From Periplaneta americana (taxonomy: Eukaryota > Arthropoda > Insecta > Blattodea > Blattidae), in NCBI RefSeq assembly GCF_040183065.1, contig NC_091131.1, positions 103,665,830 through 103,729,829 on the forward strand: a stretch of 64,000 nt of DNA, written 5' to 3'. Below, one piece after another: positions 1-11,355 of the stretch (the first letter of the stretch is position 1; every line of letters starts with the position of its first letter). The notes below the pieces were generated by a model. The model was not told the origin of the DNA and did not search any database. It saw only the letters and a program-made list of their open reading frames with translations. Made by a program: the position numbers and the translations under genes.

Positions 1-355
1 TTAGCGCCTCGAGCGTTTGAAACGGGAAAGTCAATGCGTTTGGCATCTTATTATTCATCCATGGCAGCACACTGAAGAACAAGAGAAATATCTGCCATGT
101 ACTTAAGTTTCAGCTTTAATTTCCTGTTTATTCAGTTGTCCTTGGACACATGTGTGCATGAATTCATAGAATGTAATAACCTAATGCAGTGGTCCTCAAT
201 TCTTTCTCACATATTCGCTACTTCGTAGCCCATTTTCGTAAATTTTACCCTGATTTGTAATAATAGTTACCGTTATTTCAAATGTATATGTTGTAACTGT
301 ATACGAGTATAAAGGGTCTAATAACGGGATTAAAAGTCAGTGTATTAATGTTCTG
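1..355. other. Unannotated flank
   Basis: No convincing coding sequence or complete repeat is visible. A hAT-end-like string, CAGTGGTCCTCAATTC, occurs near 187, but I see no matching partner end, so no element is called. Confidence 0.4.
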
Positions 356-367
356 GAAGGTTTCGTT

Positions 368-627
368 TTTTAATTTAATTTAGTAGGTTATTCTACGACG
401 CTTTATCAGCAGCTTATGTTATTTAGCTTCTGAATGAGATGAAGGTTATAATGCCGGTGAAATGAGTCCGGGGTCCAGTACCGAAAGTTACCCAGCATTT
501 GCTCATCTTGGGTTGAGGGAAAACCCCGGAAAAAATCTCAACCAAGTAACTTCCCCGACAAGGAATCGAACCCGTGCCACCTGGTTTCGCGGCCAGACGC
601 GCTGACCGTTACTCCACAAGTGTGAAC
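368..627 (-). mobile_element. tRNA-derived SINE, family A, copy 1 (complete)
   Basis: Read on the minus strand, the tRNA-like head lies at the 627 end and holds a Pol III box A-like segment (GGTCAGCGCG) and a box B (GGGTTCGATTCC-type, here slightly altered). The body carries the family motif TCGGTACTGGACCCCGG, and the 3' end reads GCGTCGTAGAATAACC before an A/T-rich tail. A 12-bp direct repeat, GAAGGTTTCGTT, flanks it at 356-367 and 628-639, which shows retroposition and fixes both ends. Family A recurs at 1499, 1672 and 19308. SINEs encode no protein and depend on a partner LINE. Confidence 0.85.
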
Positions 628-967
628 GAAGGTTTCGTTGGTAGTATGCTTACCCCATGTTGAGATCCACTGATACCATCTTTAAGTCTAATCCATTGGT
701 TCTCAACCTTTATTTATTCACGGCACACTATCCCATGAAGTGAGTTCCCGCGGCACACTAACGTACGAGTTAGCAACAATGCGAGAGGGGGATAACGTAC
801 GAGTTGGCAATAATGCAAGAGCCTAGTTATAGCTCGCTCACAGCTTGCCTTTACCAGTCAGTTGTTTGTAGACTTGCAGTCGTAATGCCATTTTGTCCGT
901 GTTCTGGCATATTTTGAGGTTGATTTTACACGTGTTATTTGCGTTATTGTGTTAATCTAACTTCACT

Positions 968-1015
968 ATGGATAAGTTTTTTTTAGTTAACAGGAGAAAA
1001 GTTGACACTCAGTGA
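968..1015 (+). pseudogene. N-terminal scrap of ZBED-type hAT transposase
   Basis: A short plus-strand frame begins M-D-K-F-F and runs basic, like the MDKFL-type N-termini of ZBED5/SCAND3-like hAT proteins. It is cut off where the 1016-3449 element is inserted. The remainder of the gene resumes after 3450. Confidence 0.45.
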
Positions 1016-1498
1016 CATAGGCGGAGTTATGGGGGGACACTGTCCCCCCCCCTCCCCAAACTTGGCCGAGCTCTTTTTTTATTAACATTAGAAAATATTG
1101 AATTCAAAAGATTTTTCTTGCTTTTGTTTATGATTAAGTTTCTGTCCTTAAATTGAGGAATTAATGTCTTCAGACCATGTGTCTGGACTATAATATTTAT
1201 TTTAAATTTCTGAATGTAGGAGAATAAGAATTTCTGTACCTCATTTGAGGAATGAAAGCACTGTAATGTTTAATGTTTTTTGTAACAGTCTGTACTGATG
1301 TGTTAGAACTCTGCAAGTATTCAAGCAGCCACTTGGAGAAATATGAAGAACATACTGCACAACAATGCAGAAAAAAGAAAAGTGATCCCGGTATAATGTG
1401 TAAACTTAAAGACGAGATTAAATAAAATAATTAGAATTTACATTTCATATGACATCTTGCTCTTTTAAATAAACAGATAAAGTAAATGTAAAATTGGT

Positions 1499-1663
1499 CC
1501 ACCGCTGTGGAGTAATGGTTAGCACGTCTGGCCATGAAACGAACGGGCCCAAATTCAAATCCTGGTTGGGACAAGTTACTTGGTTGGGGTTTTTCCTCAA
1601 TTGAAGCAGAATTGCTGGGCAATTTTTGGTGTTGGACCTCGGACTCATTTCGCCATCATTAAT
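1499..1663 (+). mobile_element. SINE family A, copy 2 (truncated)
   Basis: Plus-strand tRNA-like head (GTGGAGTAATGGTTAGCACG), a degenerate box B and the family body up to GGACCTCGGACTCATTTCG. The 3' half is missing or diverged. Copy 3 is inserted immediately downstream in the opposite orientation, using the 8-bp site TCACATAT. Confidence 0.7.
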
Positions 1664-1725
1664 TCACATATCTTTATTTTTTTATTTTGTTAGGTTATTT
1701 TACGACACTGTATCAACATCTAGGT

Positions 1726-2649
1726 CAGCGATGGGCGTTTGAGTGCATTTGCCCTCCGTGCGCACGGGGTATTCCAAGTGCGAGCGCTACAGCGCGCTGT
1801 AGTGTGCAGCTGCTAACACAGATCTTACACAGCTTTTAAAAGAGCTAAATTTAGGACTTCAGGGAAAAGAAGTTCTTAATACACAGTTTGCTGATAGAAT
1901 TGCAGCGTTTAAGGAGAAATTGCTGTTATGGATACGTCAAATGCAAAAGGGCGAAATATGTAATTTCCCATCCTTATCTAAGCGAATAGAATTTTGAACA
2001 GTGAAAATTTCGAAATGTACGCATGTATTCTATCCGGTCTATTAGAGGAATTTACATCAAGGTTCCACGATTTAGATTGCCTGGAAATGGATTTGTGTAT
2101 TTTTGCTATATGTTCCGATTCCAACTGATTATTGATAACGTCCCCCTTCATTATAGTGTGAATTGATTGACCTGCGATGTGATCGAGAGATGCGAGCGAA
2201 ATATGATTCAAGGTCGAGTCTTATGCAGTTTTATAACGGATTCCCGAGAGGACGCTTTCTCAATCTGCATAAGCTGTGTGAGAAAGTTTTGTGTTTATTT
2301 GGTTCCACTTATAGATGTGAACAGTTATTTTCTATTACGAAAATAAATCTCAAACAAGGAACGATGGACTTTTAACGGCAGTTCTTCGCATAGCTTGTGC
2401 TAATACAGTTTCTCCAAATCTTGAGAAATCGAGTAATATGAATTAATGTGCAACAGACATGTTTTGTTTTGTGTTTAAGAAAGTGTTTCATTACTTTGTG
2501 TTGTTATTTAGTTTGGTAGAATAACATTTTCTTTTGAAACATACAGTACGTACCGCGACTTGAATAAACCGGTTTTCGTGCACTCTAAAAGCACACTTCT
2601 CTCGTAGTACACCGTGCAAGCACAGAGTGCATAATTCTGCCCAACCCTG
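1726..2649 (+). mobile_element. hAT element with GTF2IRD2-like transposase remnants
   Basis: It starts CAGCGATGGGC and ends GCCCAACCCTG (inverted). It is flanked by a perfect 8-bp duplication, ATCTAGGT, at 1718-1725 and 2650-2657. Plus-strand remnants of a hAT transposase of the GTF2IRD2/EPM2AIP1-like group lie inside: a LNLGLQGKEV segment near 1844-1985 and a C-terminal dimerisation segment (CEQLFSITKINLK) at 2163-2375. Stops separate them, so it is not functional. Confidence 0.85.
2163..2375 (+). pseudogene. hAT transposase C-terminal dimerisation fragment
   Basis: The translated frame has the order expected of the C-terminus of GTF2IRD2-like hAT transposases: ...KVLCLFGSTYRCEQLFS... followed by a K/N-rich stretch. 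In this family the 'FGSTY.CEQ.FS' block belongs to the dimerisation domain. Only about 70 codons survive, and the BED finger and most of the catalytic core are absent. It belongs to the 1726-2649 element. Confidence 0.65.
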
Positions 2650-2896
2650 ATCTAGGTTATTTAGCGTCTGAATGAAATGAAGGTAATAATGCCGGTGAAA
2701 TGAGTCCGGGGTCCAGCACCGAAAGTTACCCAGCATTTGCTCATATTGGGTTGAGGTAAAACCCCGGAAAAAAACCTCAACCAGGTAACTTGCCCCAACC
2801 GGGATCCGAACCCACCTGGTTTCGCGGCCAGACTCACTGACCGTTACTCCACAGGTGTGGACACTCACATATTATCCATACAATAGCCCGGGTTAA

Positions 2897-3093
2897 GGGG
2901 AGGTGGTGCACCATGGCAGGTTAAAATATAATGTGTATGTGTCCTGATCCATTTACAAAAATGTCAATCAATACAGAAACCATCAATATATAAGTATACC
3001 AAATTTCATCGCCTTAGGATTGGTAGTTTTAGAGAAAATCCAGAATGAAGATAGCAAATTTAACTTTGCGAAGATAGGGTGTACCACCTCCCC
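2897..3093. mobile_element. MITE flanked by TTAA
   Basis: Inverted ends GGGGAGGTGGTGCACC and GGTGTACCACCTCCCC (one mismatch) are bounded on both sides by TTAA (2893-2896 and 3094-3097). The 197-bp length and lack of coding fit a MITE mobilised by a TTAA-specific transposase such as piggyBac. Its TIR does not resemble that of the piggyBac element at 4973. Confidence 0.7.
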
Positions 3094-3449
3094 TTAAGTT
3101 CACGGTGTGGCGTGCTGTAGGCTACTTGTACAAGAGCGCGCCGTTCGACTATCCAATCATTCACAGAATAGGAGTGGTACGCACAATAAGCCTCAGGCTG
3201 CAGTGCAAGCCTTTTGGTTCCTCTTCCATACAAGAGGAAAAGAAAAATAAAATTGTTTGCATATTTTGTTATAATTTTACTTTATTTTACAGTGCCGTTA
3301 TTAAATGATCATATTTATATATACTATACCAAGGTCAAGCTATAACGGGGGGAGGAGATAAATGATGCCCCCCATAATCTCGTTATATCGGTATTCTATG
3401 GTTTTGCTTTGCCCCGCCCCCCAAGGAAACGGTTCTCTCTTCGCCTATG

Positions 3450-4100
3450 GTCAGTGACAATAATTTAACAGCAACAGAAGTGAAAACGAACCAATTCCAA
3501 ATGTTGTGAAAGCAGTACAGGGGGGCGTAGAACCTACTGGAACAGTTCGTAACTACCAAGATACAGTAATTATTTAAACTTTGGATTTACGTTCAGTGGA
3601 CCTGAAAACTGTCGTGTGTAGAGAAAAACTAAACAACGAATCCACGGTTCTAAGTAAATTGAGGAGACATTTGAATACTAAATATAATAACTTATCTGGG
3701 AAGGATAAGAACTATTTTATCCAATTGTTGTAATTGGAAGAAAAGTAAGAAAAGCTATGGAACGGAGAGAAACTATTTCTGAAAAGACACAATTGGGCAG
3801 TTATAAAGTTGCCGAAATAGTAGCGAAAAAAATTCAGCCTCACACTAATTTTACCTTTCTGCAAGGAAGTAGTGAAATCGATGTTAGGTGACGGTGCCAA
3901 GAAGGAAATATCCTTGGTTGCATTGTCAAACGATACTATTTCCCGGCGGATTGATGACATGTCTTCAGATATCCAGTGCCATCCTGCATGAAAAGCTAAG
4001 CGACGATCGAATATTTTCACTACAGTTCGATGAGTCAAGTGATGTTAAGTATGAAATGCCAATGACTGAGTTACATCAGATTTGTTGATGAGGACTCTAT
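3450..4100 (+). pseudogene. ZBED-type hAT transposase fragment (BED finger onward)
   Basis: One frame near 3575-3720 reads KFGFTFSG...CRVCREKL...LRRHLNTK, the C-x2-C...H BED-like finger of ZBED5/SCAND3-type hAT proteins. It is followed by VAEIVAKKIQPHTN near 3808 and, in a shifted frame, an LSNDTISRRIDDMSSDI block near 3925-3975. This order matches the family. Several stops and shifts show decay. It is the main coding remnant of the 694-4955 element. Confidence 0.65.
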
Positions 4101-4208
4101 TATTGAATAATTCCTTTCATGTACTGAATTACCCTCAACGTCAACCGGAGCAGATGTGTATAATTCCATATCCAATTGGAACAAAATGTGGTGGGCTTCA
4201 GACACTTA

Positions 4209-4364
4209 GGGTGCTATTCATAGACATTTCGCTAGCCCGCGCTACGAGCGTGCTAAACAGGATTCCTATCATATATCGCTAACACTGGTTTATGAATACG
4301 AAAAACGTTAGTACGCTGATCATCCACCGAAAGCCCGTGCTAAGAATGTCTATGAATAGGGCCC
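4209..4364. mobile_element. PIF/Harbinger-like MITE, copy 1
   Basis: A 156-bp palindromic element with TIRs GGGTGCTATTCATAGACAT and, inverted at the right, ATGTCTATGAATAGGGCCC. It is flanked by TTA and TAA (a TWA-type 3-bp site). The GGG start and TWA target fit PIF/Harbinger. The same family occurs at 19565-19982, and a fragment lies at 16952-16980. Confidence 0.7.
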
Positions 4365-4972
4365 TAACAAACTTAAAAAAGAACAAGAAGCGAGAGTGAC
4401 TTCTCTCAGTTGAACAAGAAGAAATTTGTGTGTGTTTGTCTTCAATTCCACCACTATGAATTGAATCCTCTAGATTCAAAACCCTCTAAAGACCATTTTG
4501 TTCGTAATTGATTTACGCCCACATATTGCTTGCTAAGAATGAATTCGAATGATTTATATAGTTTGAATTCAAAAATGCATTAAATTTGAAGGACAAGGTT
4601 TATTAAAAGTCACTGTTAGGTTGAACATTTCCTCTATTTGTCACCACTTACTGTTAAAATTCTTCAATTTGTGAAAGTGGATATAGGGGATTTTGAATCT
4701 ATAGGATTCAATTGAACTTTTGTGTAAGAAGCGACAAGCTCAAGTTTCTCATTAATAACTCATTACTTTTGTTGTAAGGCATAGGCCCTAAGCCAATAAA
4801 TTCCCTGTAAAATAAGTTTTAAGTGTTTAAATATTATTTTCTTCTTCGTTTTTAAAATAAGTATTGCATGAAATTATTTTAATTACTTTTACCAACAATA
4901 TCACAAAGTTTCAGTAGTCTCAGAAGTTTAGCGGCACACCCGTTGAGAACCACTGCTCTAATCTAATCTTAA

Positions 4973-7671
4973 CCCTTCGTTACTCGCGTTAAATTCCGTA
5001 ACGCCAGTACTCACCTGGATTACAATGGTAATCCACATTTGTTTTTGTTTACAGACAAGGTTTAAACATTGGAATTAGATTTAAATGTTAAGAAATATAT
5101 TGTTTTCAGTTATTACAGTAATAAGAATAGATATGGTACGCATAACGGAACGTATTAAATATAAATATTAATAATGAAATGGATAGTACACAAATTGCAT
5201 TCAAGTGACATGTTTGCATAATATTTCAACACTGGTCGTGTCTTTGAGTCATAATTTATTGTTGCATCATAGTTATGAGTTTGTTCACTATCATCATAAT
5301 TATGTAGGTTATCTAGCATTGTTGCTCACTCGATGTTTGAAGGTCATCTGAACTCTTGATCTCTCTTAATCTCTCCCACGGGAAACGCAAGTTCACTACT
5401 GCTGACCTTACTTACGTCATATTTGATAACCGAATACCTCACTCAGGGGTGTAGCAATGAAAAAATTCAGGGATGTAACAATCATTCTCACTTCACTTGT
5501 AATATTTTACAGATGTTTTTGTGTATTGTAAGAAGGATATTGATGCACTTTCATGTTTATGTTTGCATTTCACACTTTACACACGTGAGTCTAATCTACA
5601 CCTGATTCAATTATCTGAGTACAAATTACATCTGAATGAGTAGGACAAATTCTCTTCAAGCACTGGGAACAAGATTGTCTTGTGCTCTTGTTTCTTGTTC
5701 TACCACACATGTAGCACCTACCAATACCTTCTGGCCGTGTTCCTTCTTCTTGACCTGTTTGTGGAATGCCTAACAGTTGCTCTCCTCTTCTCTTTATTTC
5801 TCTTGGAATTGTCTGTTGGGTGATACGCTCGGAAATTAGTGGCTTCATTAGGTCCAGAGCAAGGGTTTTTAGGAAGTTTTTCCGTAGAATTTTTTGTTTG
5901 TTTGCAGAATAAACAACAAGAGCATTGACACCTGCTATGTTTAGTAAGTCAAAGAAAATAGTCAGAGGCCAGCGGCGTGAATTTCTGCTTACATCATAGG
6001 CTGAGCATAACTGGTCCAGGACATCCACAGCACATTTAGTTCTATTATAAAAAGATATTATTTCAGGCTTCTGGCTTCCTCCTGTTTCCTCATCCATTGC
6101 CTTATCATAATGCATGGTTGATAATGCTAACACTGTTTTGTTTTTCTTTGGTACATACGAAATAATTGTGCAGTTTTCATTGAATCCAAACAATGTACTG
6201 TTAACTTCCCTGTCTTGAGTAGTTGTGAAATGAGGAGGGATTTCTCTTTTGTTTTTTTTCAAGGTTCCTACAAGTGTAATTTTGTCATTTTCTAGAAGAT
6301 CTAAACACAGAGGTATGCTCGTGAACCAGTTATCGGTGGTCACATTTCTTCCTGTTCCTTTGATGGGATGAACCAGCCTCTTCACCACTGCATGTGCACT
6401 GTTACTCTGGTGAAATGGACCATCTGGTTGAATACCAGCATAAATTTCCAAGTTATGAGTGTAATATGTTTTCACATCCACCATAGCAAAAATTTTGATC
6501 CCATATTTTGCTGGTTTAGTAGGTATATACACTTTCATGGGACATCGTCCTCTGAATGCAACCAACTGCTCGTCTATAGTTACATATTCGCTTGGAATGT
6601 AGCACCTTTGTGAATTCTGAACAAATAACTCGAACACTTCACGTACAGCAGCCAGTTTATCAATTTCTTTCCTTTCCTGCCTGTCATGAATGTTATCAAA
6701 GCGTAGACATCGTAACAAAAATTGGAATCTATTGTAGGTCATAGTCAGGTAAATTGACTCTATACCTGTTCCATTTTTATCCCATAGTTCTCTTACGTTC
6801 AGTCTTCCCGATTTCAAAGCACCGGCAAGATACAAAATACCTAAGAGTGCTCGAATTTCAACGTCATTTGTTAATTTGCAATCTCTGTCACGTCCGTAAT
6901 TACGCTTCACTTTTTCAATATAAATATTAGTACACCTTACTATTACATTGATTATTGTCTGATCAATAAAGCAGTCAAAACACTCTGTGTGTGTCCGCGC
7001 ATTTTTTGCAGCTCTTTAGGGCCCGGTAAATGAATCACTATATTTTGTGCTCTTCTTCTCCCTCGTAGAGATACTGGTTCTTCCTGCCAAATTGTAGTGT
7101 TGTCTCTTCCCGTATAGCAGTTTCCATCATTTATAGACATTAGTCTTTCATCACCATCACCATAATCATCATCCTCCTCCTCATTGTCTTGTTCTGAATT
7201 AGAATCGTGAACTTCATTCAAAAGATCTTCTTTGTTGCTTTCATCATCACTTTCATTTTCAATGCCAACATCCAGATCTTCATCTAGCCACTTGCAAATA
7301 TTGCTTGTATTTTCCATACCCATTGGAGCCAAAGAGGATGGAACGATATCACACACTTTTTTCATAAAGTTCCTGCATTGCATCACTCATAACCATATAA
7401 AAACTATTTCACTTACCTGAGCAAGAAACTGACGTCAGTACTCGCTTGGATTACAATGGTAATCCACTCGGAAAAACTGCGTATAACTTGATAAAACTCC
7501 GTATAACTTTCCAAAGCGTTGCGACAAATACGTCTAAACACCAGTAATGCCTCACTTAGACTGTGACGAGAAATTGCATTGACGCTCAGCTACGCAGTGC
7601 TGCAGGCGGTGACGTAATACAGGATTAAATATCAGTGGATTACTATTGTAATCCACGCGAGTACTGAAGGG
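4973..7671 (-). mobile_element. piggyBac-type DNA transposon, both ends present
   Basis: Flanked by TTAA at 4969-4972 and 7672-7675. The left end is CCCTTCGTTACTCGCG; the inverted right end is CCCTTCAGTACTCGCG. Subterminal palindromes GGATTACAATGGTAATCC lie at 5017-5034 and 7448-7465, with a variant at 7637-7654. The 2.7-kb length is usual for autonomous piggyBac elements. It encodes a minus-strand transposase and sits 13 bp from the right edge of the ZBED hAT. Confidence 0.92.
5591..7386 (-). pseudogene. piggyBac transposase, split by one frameshift
   Basis: Cut-and-paste transposase acting at TTAA sites. Two minus-strand frames cover it. An N-terminal part (7386-6952) starts with a Met and has a long acidic stretch (ENESDDESNKEDLL...DNEEEDDDYGDGDE) typical of piggyBac N-termini. 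The catalytic part (6910-5591 and slightly upstream) has the DDD residues in YVTIDEQL (about residue 113 of this part), VTTDNWF (193) and CAVDVLDQ (296, with a second Asp at 299). It ends in a Cys-rich domain, CYMCG...CSQCLKRICPTH. The second frame continues upstream as FDCFIDQTIIN before the GTG at 6910, so the two overlap near an (AC)n tract around 6980-6995. A single small indel there, real or from assembly, is the only break I found. There is no ATG at the start of the catalytic frame. Confidence 0.85.
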
Positions 7672-7675
7672 TTAA

Positions 7676-8771
7676 TTGAAAAATGTATAATTATTATCAT
7701 GGATTACGTATCTTCACGGGTATAATCAATCAAGGAAAATCCGGTGAAGTCTGCCACATCTCACAACATCGTGATATAAATTTCTTCTCAAACAACCAAA
7801 GACACAGAGACAAGATAACGCAACACAAGAAAGTTGCAAATCCAAACTCGTCGGTTTTTCATACGTCTGCCCACAACAGGACACACAAATTTCAAAGTAA
7901 GTGTTCGTTACATCTACAAACTTGGTTTAGTTTCTTTCTTAAATTCGTAACGCCTCATAGTGTTCACATAAAATTTCCTATGTTATCGTTTTGAATCATG
8001 TTCGCAGTGTAAAGAAACTTTAATCTTTTTGTATTATGATTCCACTGTCAACTTTAACATTAAAGCATTCAACATAATACTTAGAGTAACTATTTTAACA
8101 GTTCTTAAGATTTAAATGTTGAATTACAGTGTATTACTACAATTTTACCATGCACAGAAACTGTTGTTCAATGCAGTTAAAAATGTTTTCAAAGAACGAA
8201 TGAGTAATATTTGTACAATTAACGTACCCCATTTCCTTTACCTCTCCAGTAATACTTCGGAAACTCAGAGGATGATATTTAAAATGTTCTAAAAATGTTT
8301 AATCCAAATTGTAGAAACTTACCTTTGTTTTGAATTTTTAATGTAACTTTCTAAGTTAGTGAATTTTGAAAATATTCAACCCTTCCTTTTTCTTTCTTCT
8401 CCACTCCCATAGGGGTTACAATAAAAAAAAAAAAAAAAAAAAACATTTAAAAGCCCATTGCAGAAAGGAGGCTACGTTTCAAATTTCAAAACTGTATATC
8501 TGCTGGTTCAAAAGAAAAAAATAAGAGAATTCTGATCATTACTACCCCCCCCCCATTTTCCATCCAATTAATGTTCGTTTTTCGCAAAACTCCGTCTTAT
8601 CTCTTGACAAAGGATTTTCGGAAACTACACACAAGGGTTTAGAAGATTTAAGGTGGTGAGTCAGTCAGTCTGTTGATAATAAAATTATTCATTTATTGTA
8701 TAGATTGTTTTTATTCTTTGTAATAACGAGGATAAGATTACGCACCGGCAACTGGTCCCTTCTCGCCTTAC
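7676..8771. other. Unannotated DNA
   Basis: No recognisable gene. A plus-strand open frame at 7683-7994 shows no family features. An A-run lies at 8419-8442 and a C-run at about 8546. Confidence 0.4.
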
Positions 8772-8877
8772 GTATAAAACTTAACTATTGTGAACGCTCA
8801 CATTTCAATACATTTGTTTTAACATTATTTCCGTACTCGTTGTCGTTTCCGTTCCCGGTTTATTGTGAACCAGCCTT
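8772..8877. mobile_element. Half copy of a palindromic MITE
   Basis: The segment from AACTATTGTGAACGCTCAC to TTTATTGTGAACCAGCC matches the right half of the complete MITE at 10758-10950. The left half is absent. Confidence 0.65.
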
Positions 8878-10019
8878 TACCTATGACGTTATAACTTATA
8901 CAGTGGTTAATTTACAGATAGAATAATACGAAACCGTAAAATAATAAAATAGCAAAATTTTACCCACTTCTTCTTTATTAGCAATTATCTCGAAAACTTT
9001 GTTCCAGAAACTGGTATCTTTCCGTATGCACATTATCATAGGTTAGGCAACATGCTAAATGATTTATTTTGTCCTTTGCTACTGCAATACCGGGCATCTT
9101 AATTTCATATAGTGAAACTCGGATACGGTAAATTGCCTCCCCATGGTAAAAATATTACTTAAATTGTCTCCTATTTATATATCCTTACGGTACGTAAATT
9201 GAGAGAGTGAACGTGCTTCCCGTTTGTAAATACGCCTCTGTAACCAACATTTTCCTTCCCATTTGCAGACTTAGGACTATCAGTAATATAGGCTTACGTG
9301 AATAATTCACACAAATTGCTGGTATGGTTAAAATGTGGTTCAATATGGTTAAATAATGGTCGCGTTTAGTTAGAAAACTTCGTCATAAAACTTAAAACGT
9401 TTTTAAAACATTAAATACAGACTTCTTTAAAGAGGCAGTCATTTAAAACAAACAGCCCTTACAAACTCTAATCGAGAAATGCAAGTATTTTATTTTGTTA
9501 AAATAATTCTTTAAGCAAAAAAACATTTCTCTCTTTTGCCCAGACTTCTAAGCTTTGTATTTGTTCAAAATGAAGAATTAGTACTGTGCAAGATATATTT
9601 AGTGGTGGATTTGAAGATTCGACATCCTAGGCAAATGGAAGGCAATTTACGCACAGCATCTCTAATAAACAGAAGGCAAGTTACATACTTATAAAAAGGT
9701 AAACAGCACCTTTGGAGGAAATTTACAACGCCCCGTAAAAATATTCTTTATGAGAAACAAAATTTACCAGACCCCAAATATTGAAGAAATGAACATAAAG
9801 GTTATCAAATTTATGTAAAAAAATATTTAAAAAAACTGTTATGAATTTTTCCAGCAGCATTTCTTTCCCTCTTTATCCGTTTTACCTCCTCTGTAGTACC
9901 GACTTACAGACTATTGCGGTGCAGTTGATATTACTGTCTCTGAATCAACACTAAACATCTACACATTGCAGATCTTCCTAAGTTTGTGATTGGCATGAAA
10001 CAGGACTACTGCTGAGAGA
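8878..10019. other. Unannotated AT-rich DNA
   Basis: No gene, RNA or repeat could be supported on either strand. Confidence 0.4.
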
Positions 10020-10175
10020 CATCACAGGGCAATCACAAGACAACGGAGAACCATATAGTCCCGTAGGCGCAAGACACATTTCTTCCACTGCCTACACCGG
10101 AAATCTAACCACGGAACTCTTGGATGGGTAGCGTTCACGCTACCTCAGAGCCACGCGGAGGATCTTTCCAGTAAC
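10020..10175 (-). mobile_element. tRNA-related SINE relic (family F)
   Basis: On the minus strand, about 10160-10098, a degenerate box A (GTGGCTCTGAGGTAGCG) and box B (GTGGTTAGATTTCCGG) lie at tRNA spacing, followed by a short body. Single copy in this window, so the outer limits are approximate. Confidence 0.45.
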
Positions 10176-10757
10176 CGAGTTCCTAAAATAAAGTACAGCC
10201 ACCTTAATAAATTAGAGTAAGTATTCCAATAATAAACGACACTATGTAAACAAGTTATTTTACGCAATCCTACAGGTTGTTAGGAAGATCAAAATCGTAC
10301 GTAATTGGCTCTTTATTGCATCATACTAGCATCTTTCTTATTAGTCTGAGTTGCTTCCGTTATTATTAATACATCTACATAGCCTTGACTATGTATTTAC
10401 AGTACACCGCCATTTTTGCTTTTTGATTTCGGTACCTTGCAGAATCAAATAAACAGTATAAACCAAAATGATTACTTAATATTGGGAGGAGACTATAATG
10501 TTCGTGTAGGCTATCAGCCTATTCCAAATATTCCTTTGTAAAATGGAGAAATAGTCATTAATAAAAAAAAGTTGTTTTATTTTGCAACATTCAACGGGTG
10601 AAAGACCCCAAATTCTTTTTTCCGCCAAAAAGATATCCAAACGTTCACTTGGGCAGACACTTTTGGGGCATTTTGAGTTATGTTTTGAGGTAAATACAGA
10701 ATATCAAACATCATGCAGCCCAGGCATGCCCAGGAAATTATACCATGGGGAACGCTA

Positions 10758-10950
10758 AAGGCTGGATCACAATAAACCGGGAACGGAAACGAGAACGAGA
10801 ACGGAAATATTGTTAAAAATAAATGTATTTAAATGTGAGCATTCATAATTAACTATTGTGAACGCTCACATTTAAATACACTTACTTTAAGAATATTTCC
10901 GTTCTTGTTCGCGTTGTGTTTCAGTTCCCGATTTATTGTGAAACAGCCTT
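10758..10950. mobile_element. Palindromic MITE flanked by TA
   Basis: Almost the entire 193 bp folds back. The left half starts AAGGCTGGATCACAATAAA; the right half ends TTTATTGTGAAACAGCCTT. Both flanks are TA, as expected for Tc1/mariner-type mobilisation. The centre has the inverted pair AAATGTGAGC / GCTCACATTT. No coding capacity. Confidence 0.7.
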
Positions 10951-11355
10951 TAGTGTGTTCCGTTCCCCAGATAAGCGGTAGCGGGTAGGTGTACCAGCTG
11001 GAGGGGGATAAATCTAATTCCGCACAGGTTACGATTTAGCATGGATTGTAACAATGAACTCAGAACGTGGAGAAACATGACATTTTATTAAAATAATAAT
11101 TATCATATAATTATATCATTTATACCACTTAATTACAATTATTTATTTCCAAATACATTCTTTATGTACAGTATACGCCTACATGAAATAAACTACTCTT
11201 CTTTTTAAACTTACAGAATAGTAATAAATTAGTCTTGCAGAGTGATCCAATCTTCTTGAACTGAAGTTCAATCATGCTAAGTAATGGAAACTGTGAACTG
11301 TTAAATAAATTAAATAAGTTAATGAATATTGCCAGAAAATAATATAATAATAATT

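Larger units (their letters stand above)
1672..2864 (-). mobile_element. SINE family A, copy 3, split by a hAT insertion
   Basis: The two halves of one minus-strand SINE lie at 1672-1725 (3' end, TTATTTTACGACACTG) and 2658-2864 (body and tRNA-like head ending CCACAGGTGTGG). They are separated by a 924-bp hAT element. The whole is flanked by TCACATAT at 1664-1671 and 2865-2872. Joining the halves after removing one TSD copy gives the same sequence order as SINE copies 1 and 4. Confidence 0.85.
1016..3449. mobile_element. DNA element (hAT-like ends) inserted in the ZBED hAT gene
   Basis: The left end CATAGGCGGAG matches the inverted right end CTTCGCCTATG. The flanks CTCAGTGA (1008-1015) and GTCAGTGA (3450-3457) agree at 7 of 8 positions. 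G- and C-homopolymer-rich subterminal DNA lies inside both ends. Removing it joins the N-terminal scrap to the BED-finger segment of the surrounding transposase, which supports insertion. No transposase of its own was recognised. It contains two SINEs, a hAT and a TTAA MITE. Confidence 0.6.
694..4955 (+). mobile_element. Decayed ZBED-type hAT DNA transposon with nested insertions
   Basis: The ends are inverted: CATTGGTTCTCAAC at the left and GTTGAGAACCACTG at the right. They are flanked by near-identical 8-bp duplications, GTCTAATC (686-693) and CTCTAATC (4956-4963), the hallmark of hAT elements. 'Cggcacact' motifs sit just inside both ends. The interior carries broken plus-strand transposase fragments: a short MDKFF N-terminus near 968, a BED-like zinc-finger segment near 3575-3720 and a catalytic-domain start near 3800-4080. 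The element is interrupted by a DNA element at 1016-3449 and a MITE at 4209-4364. Confidence 0.8.
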
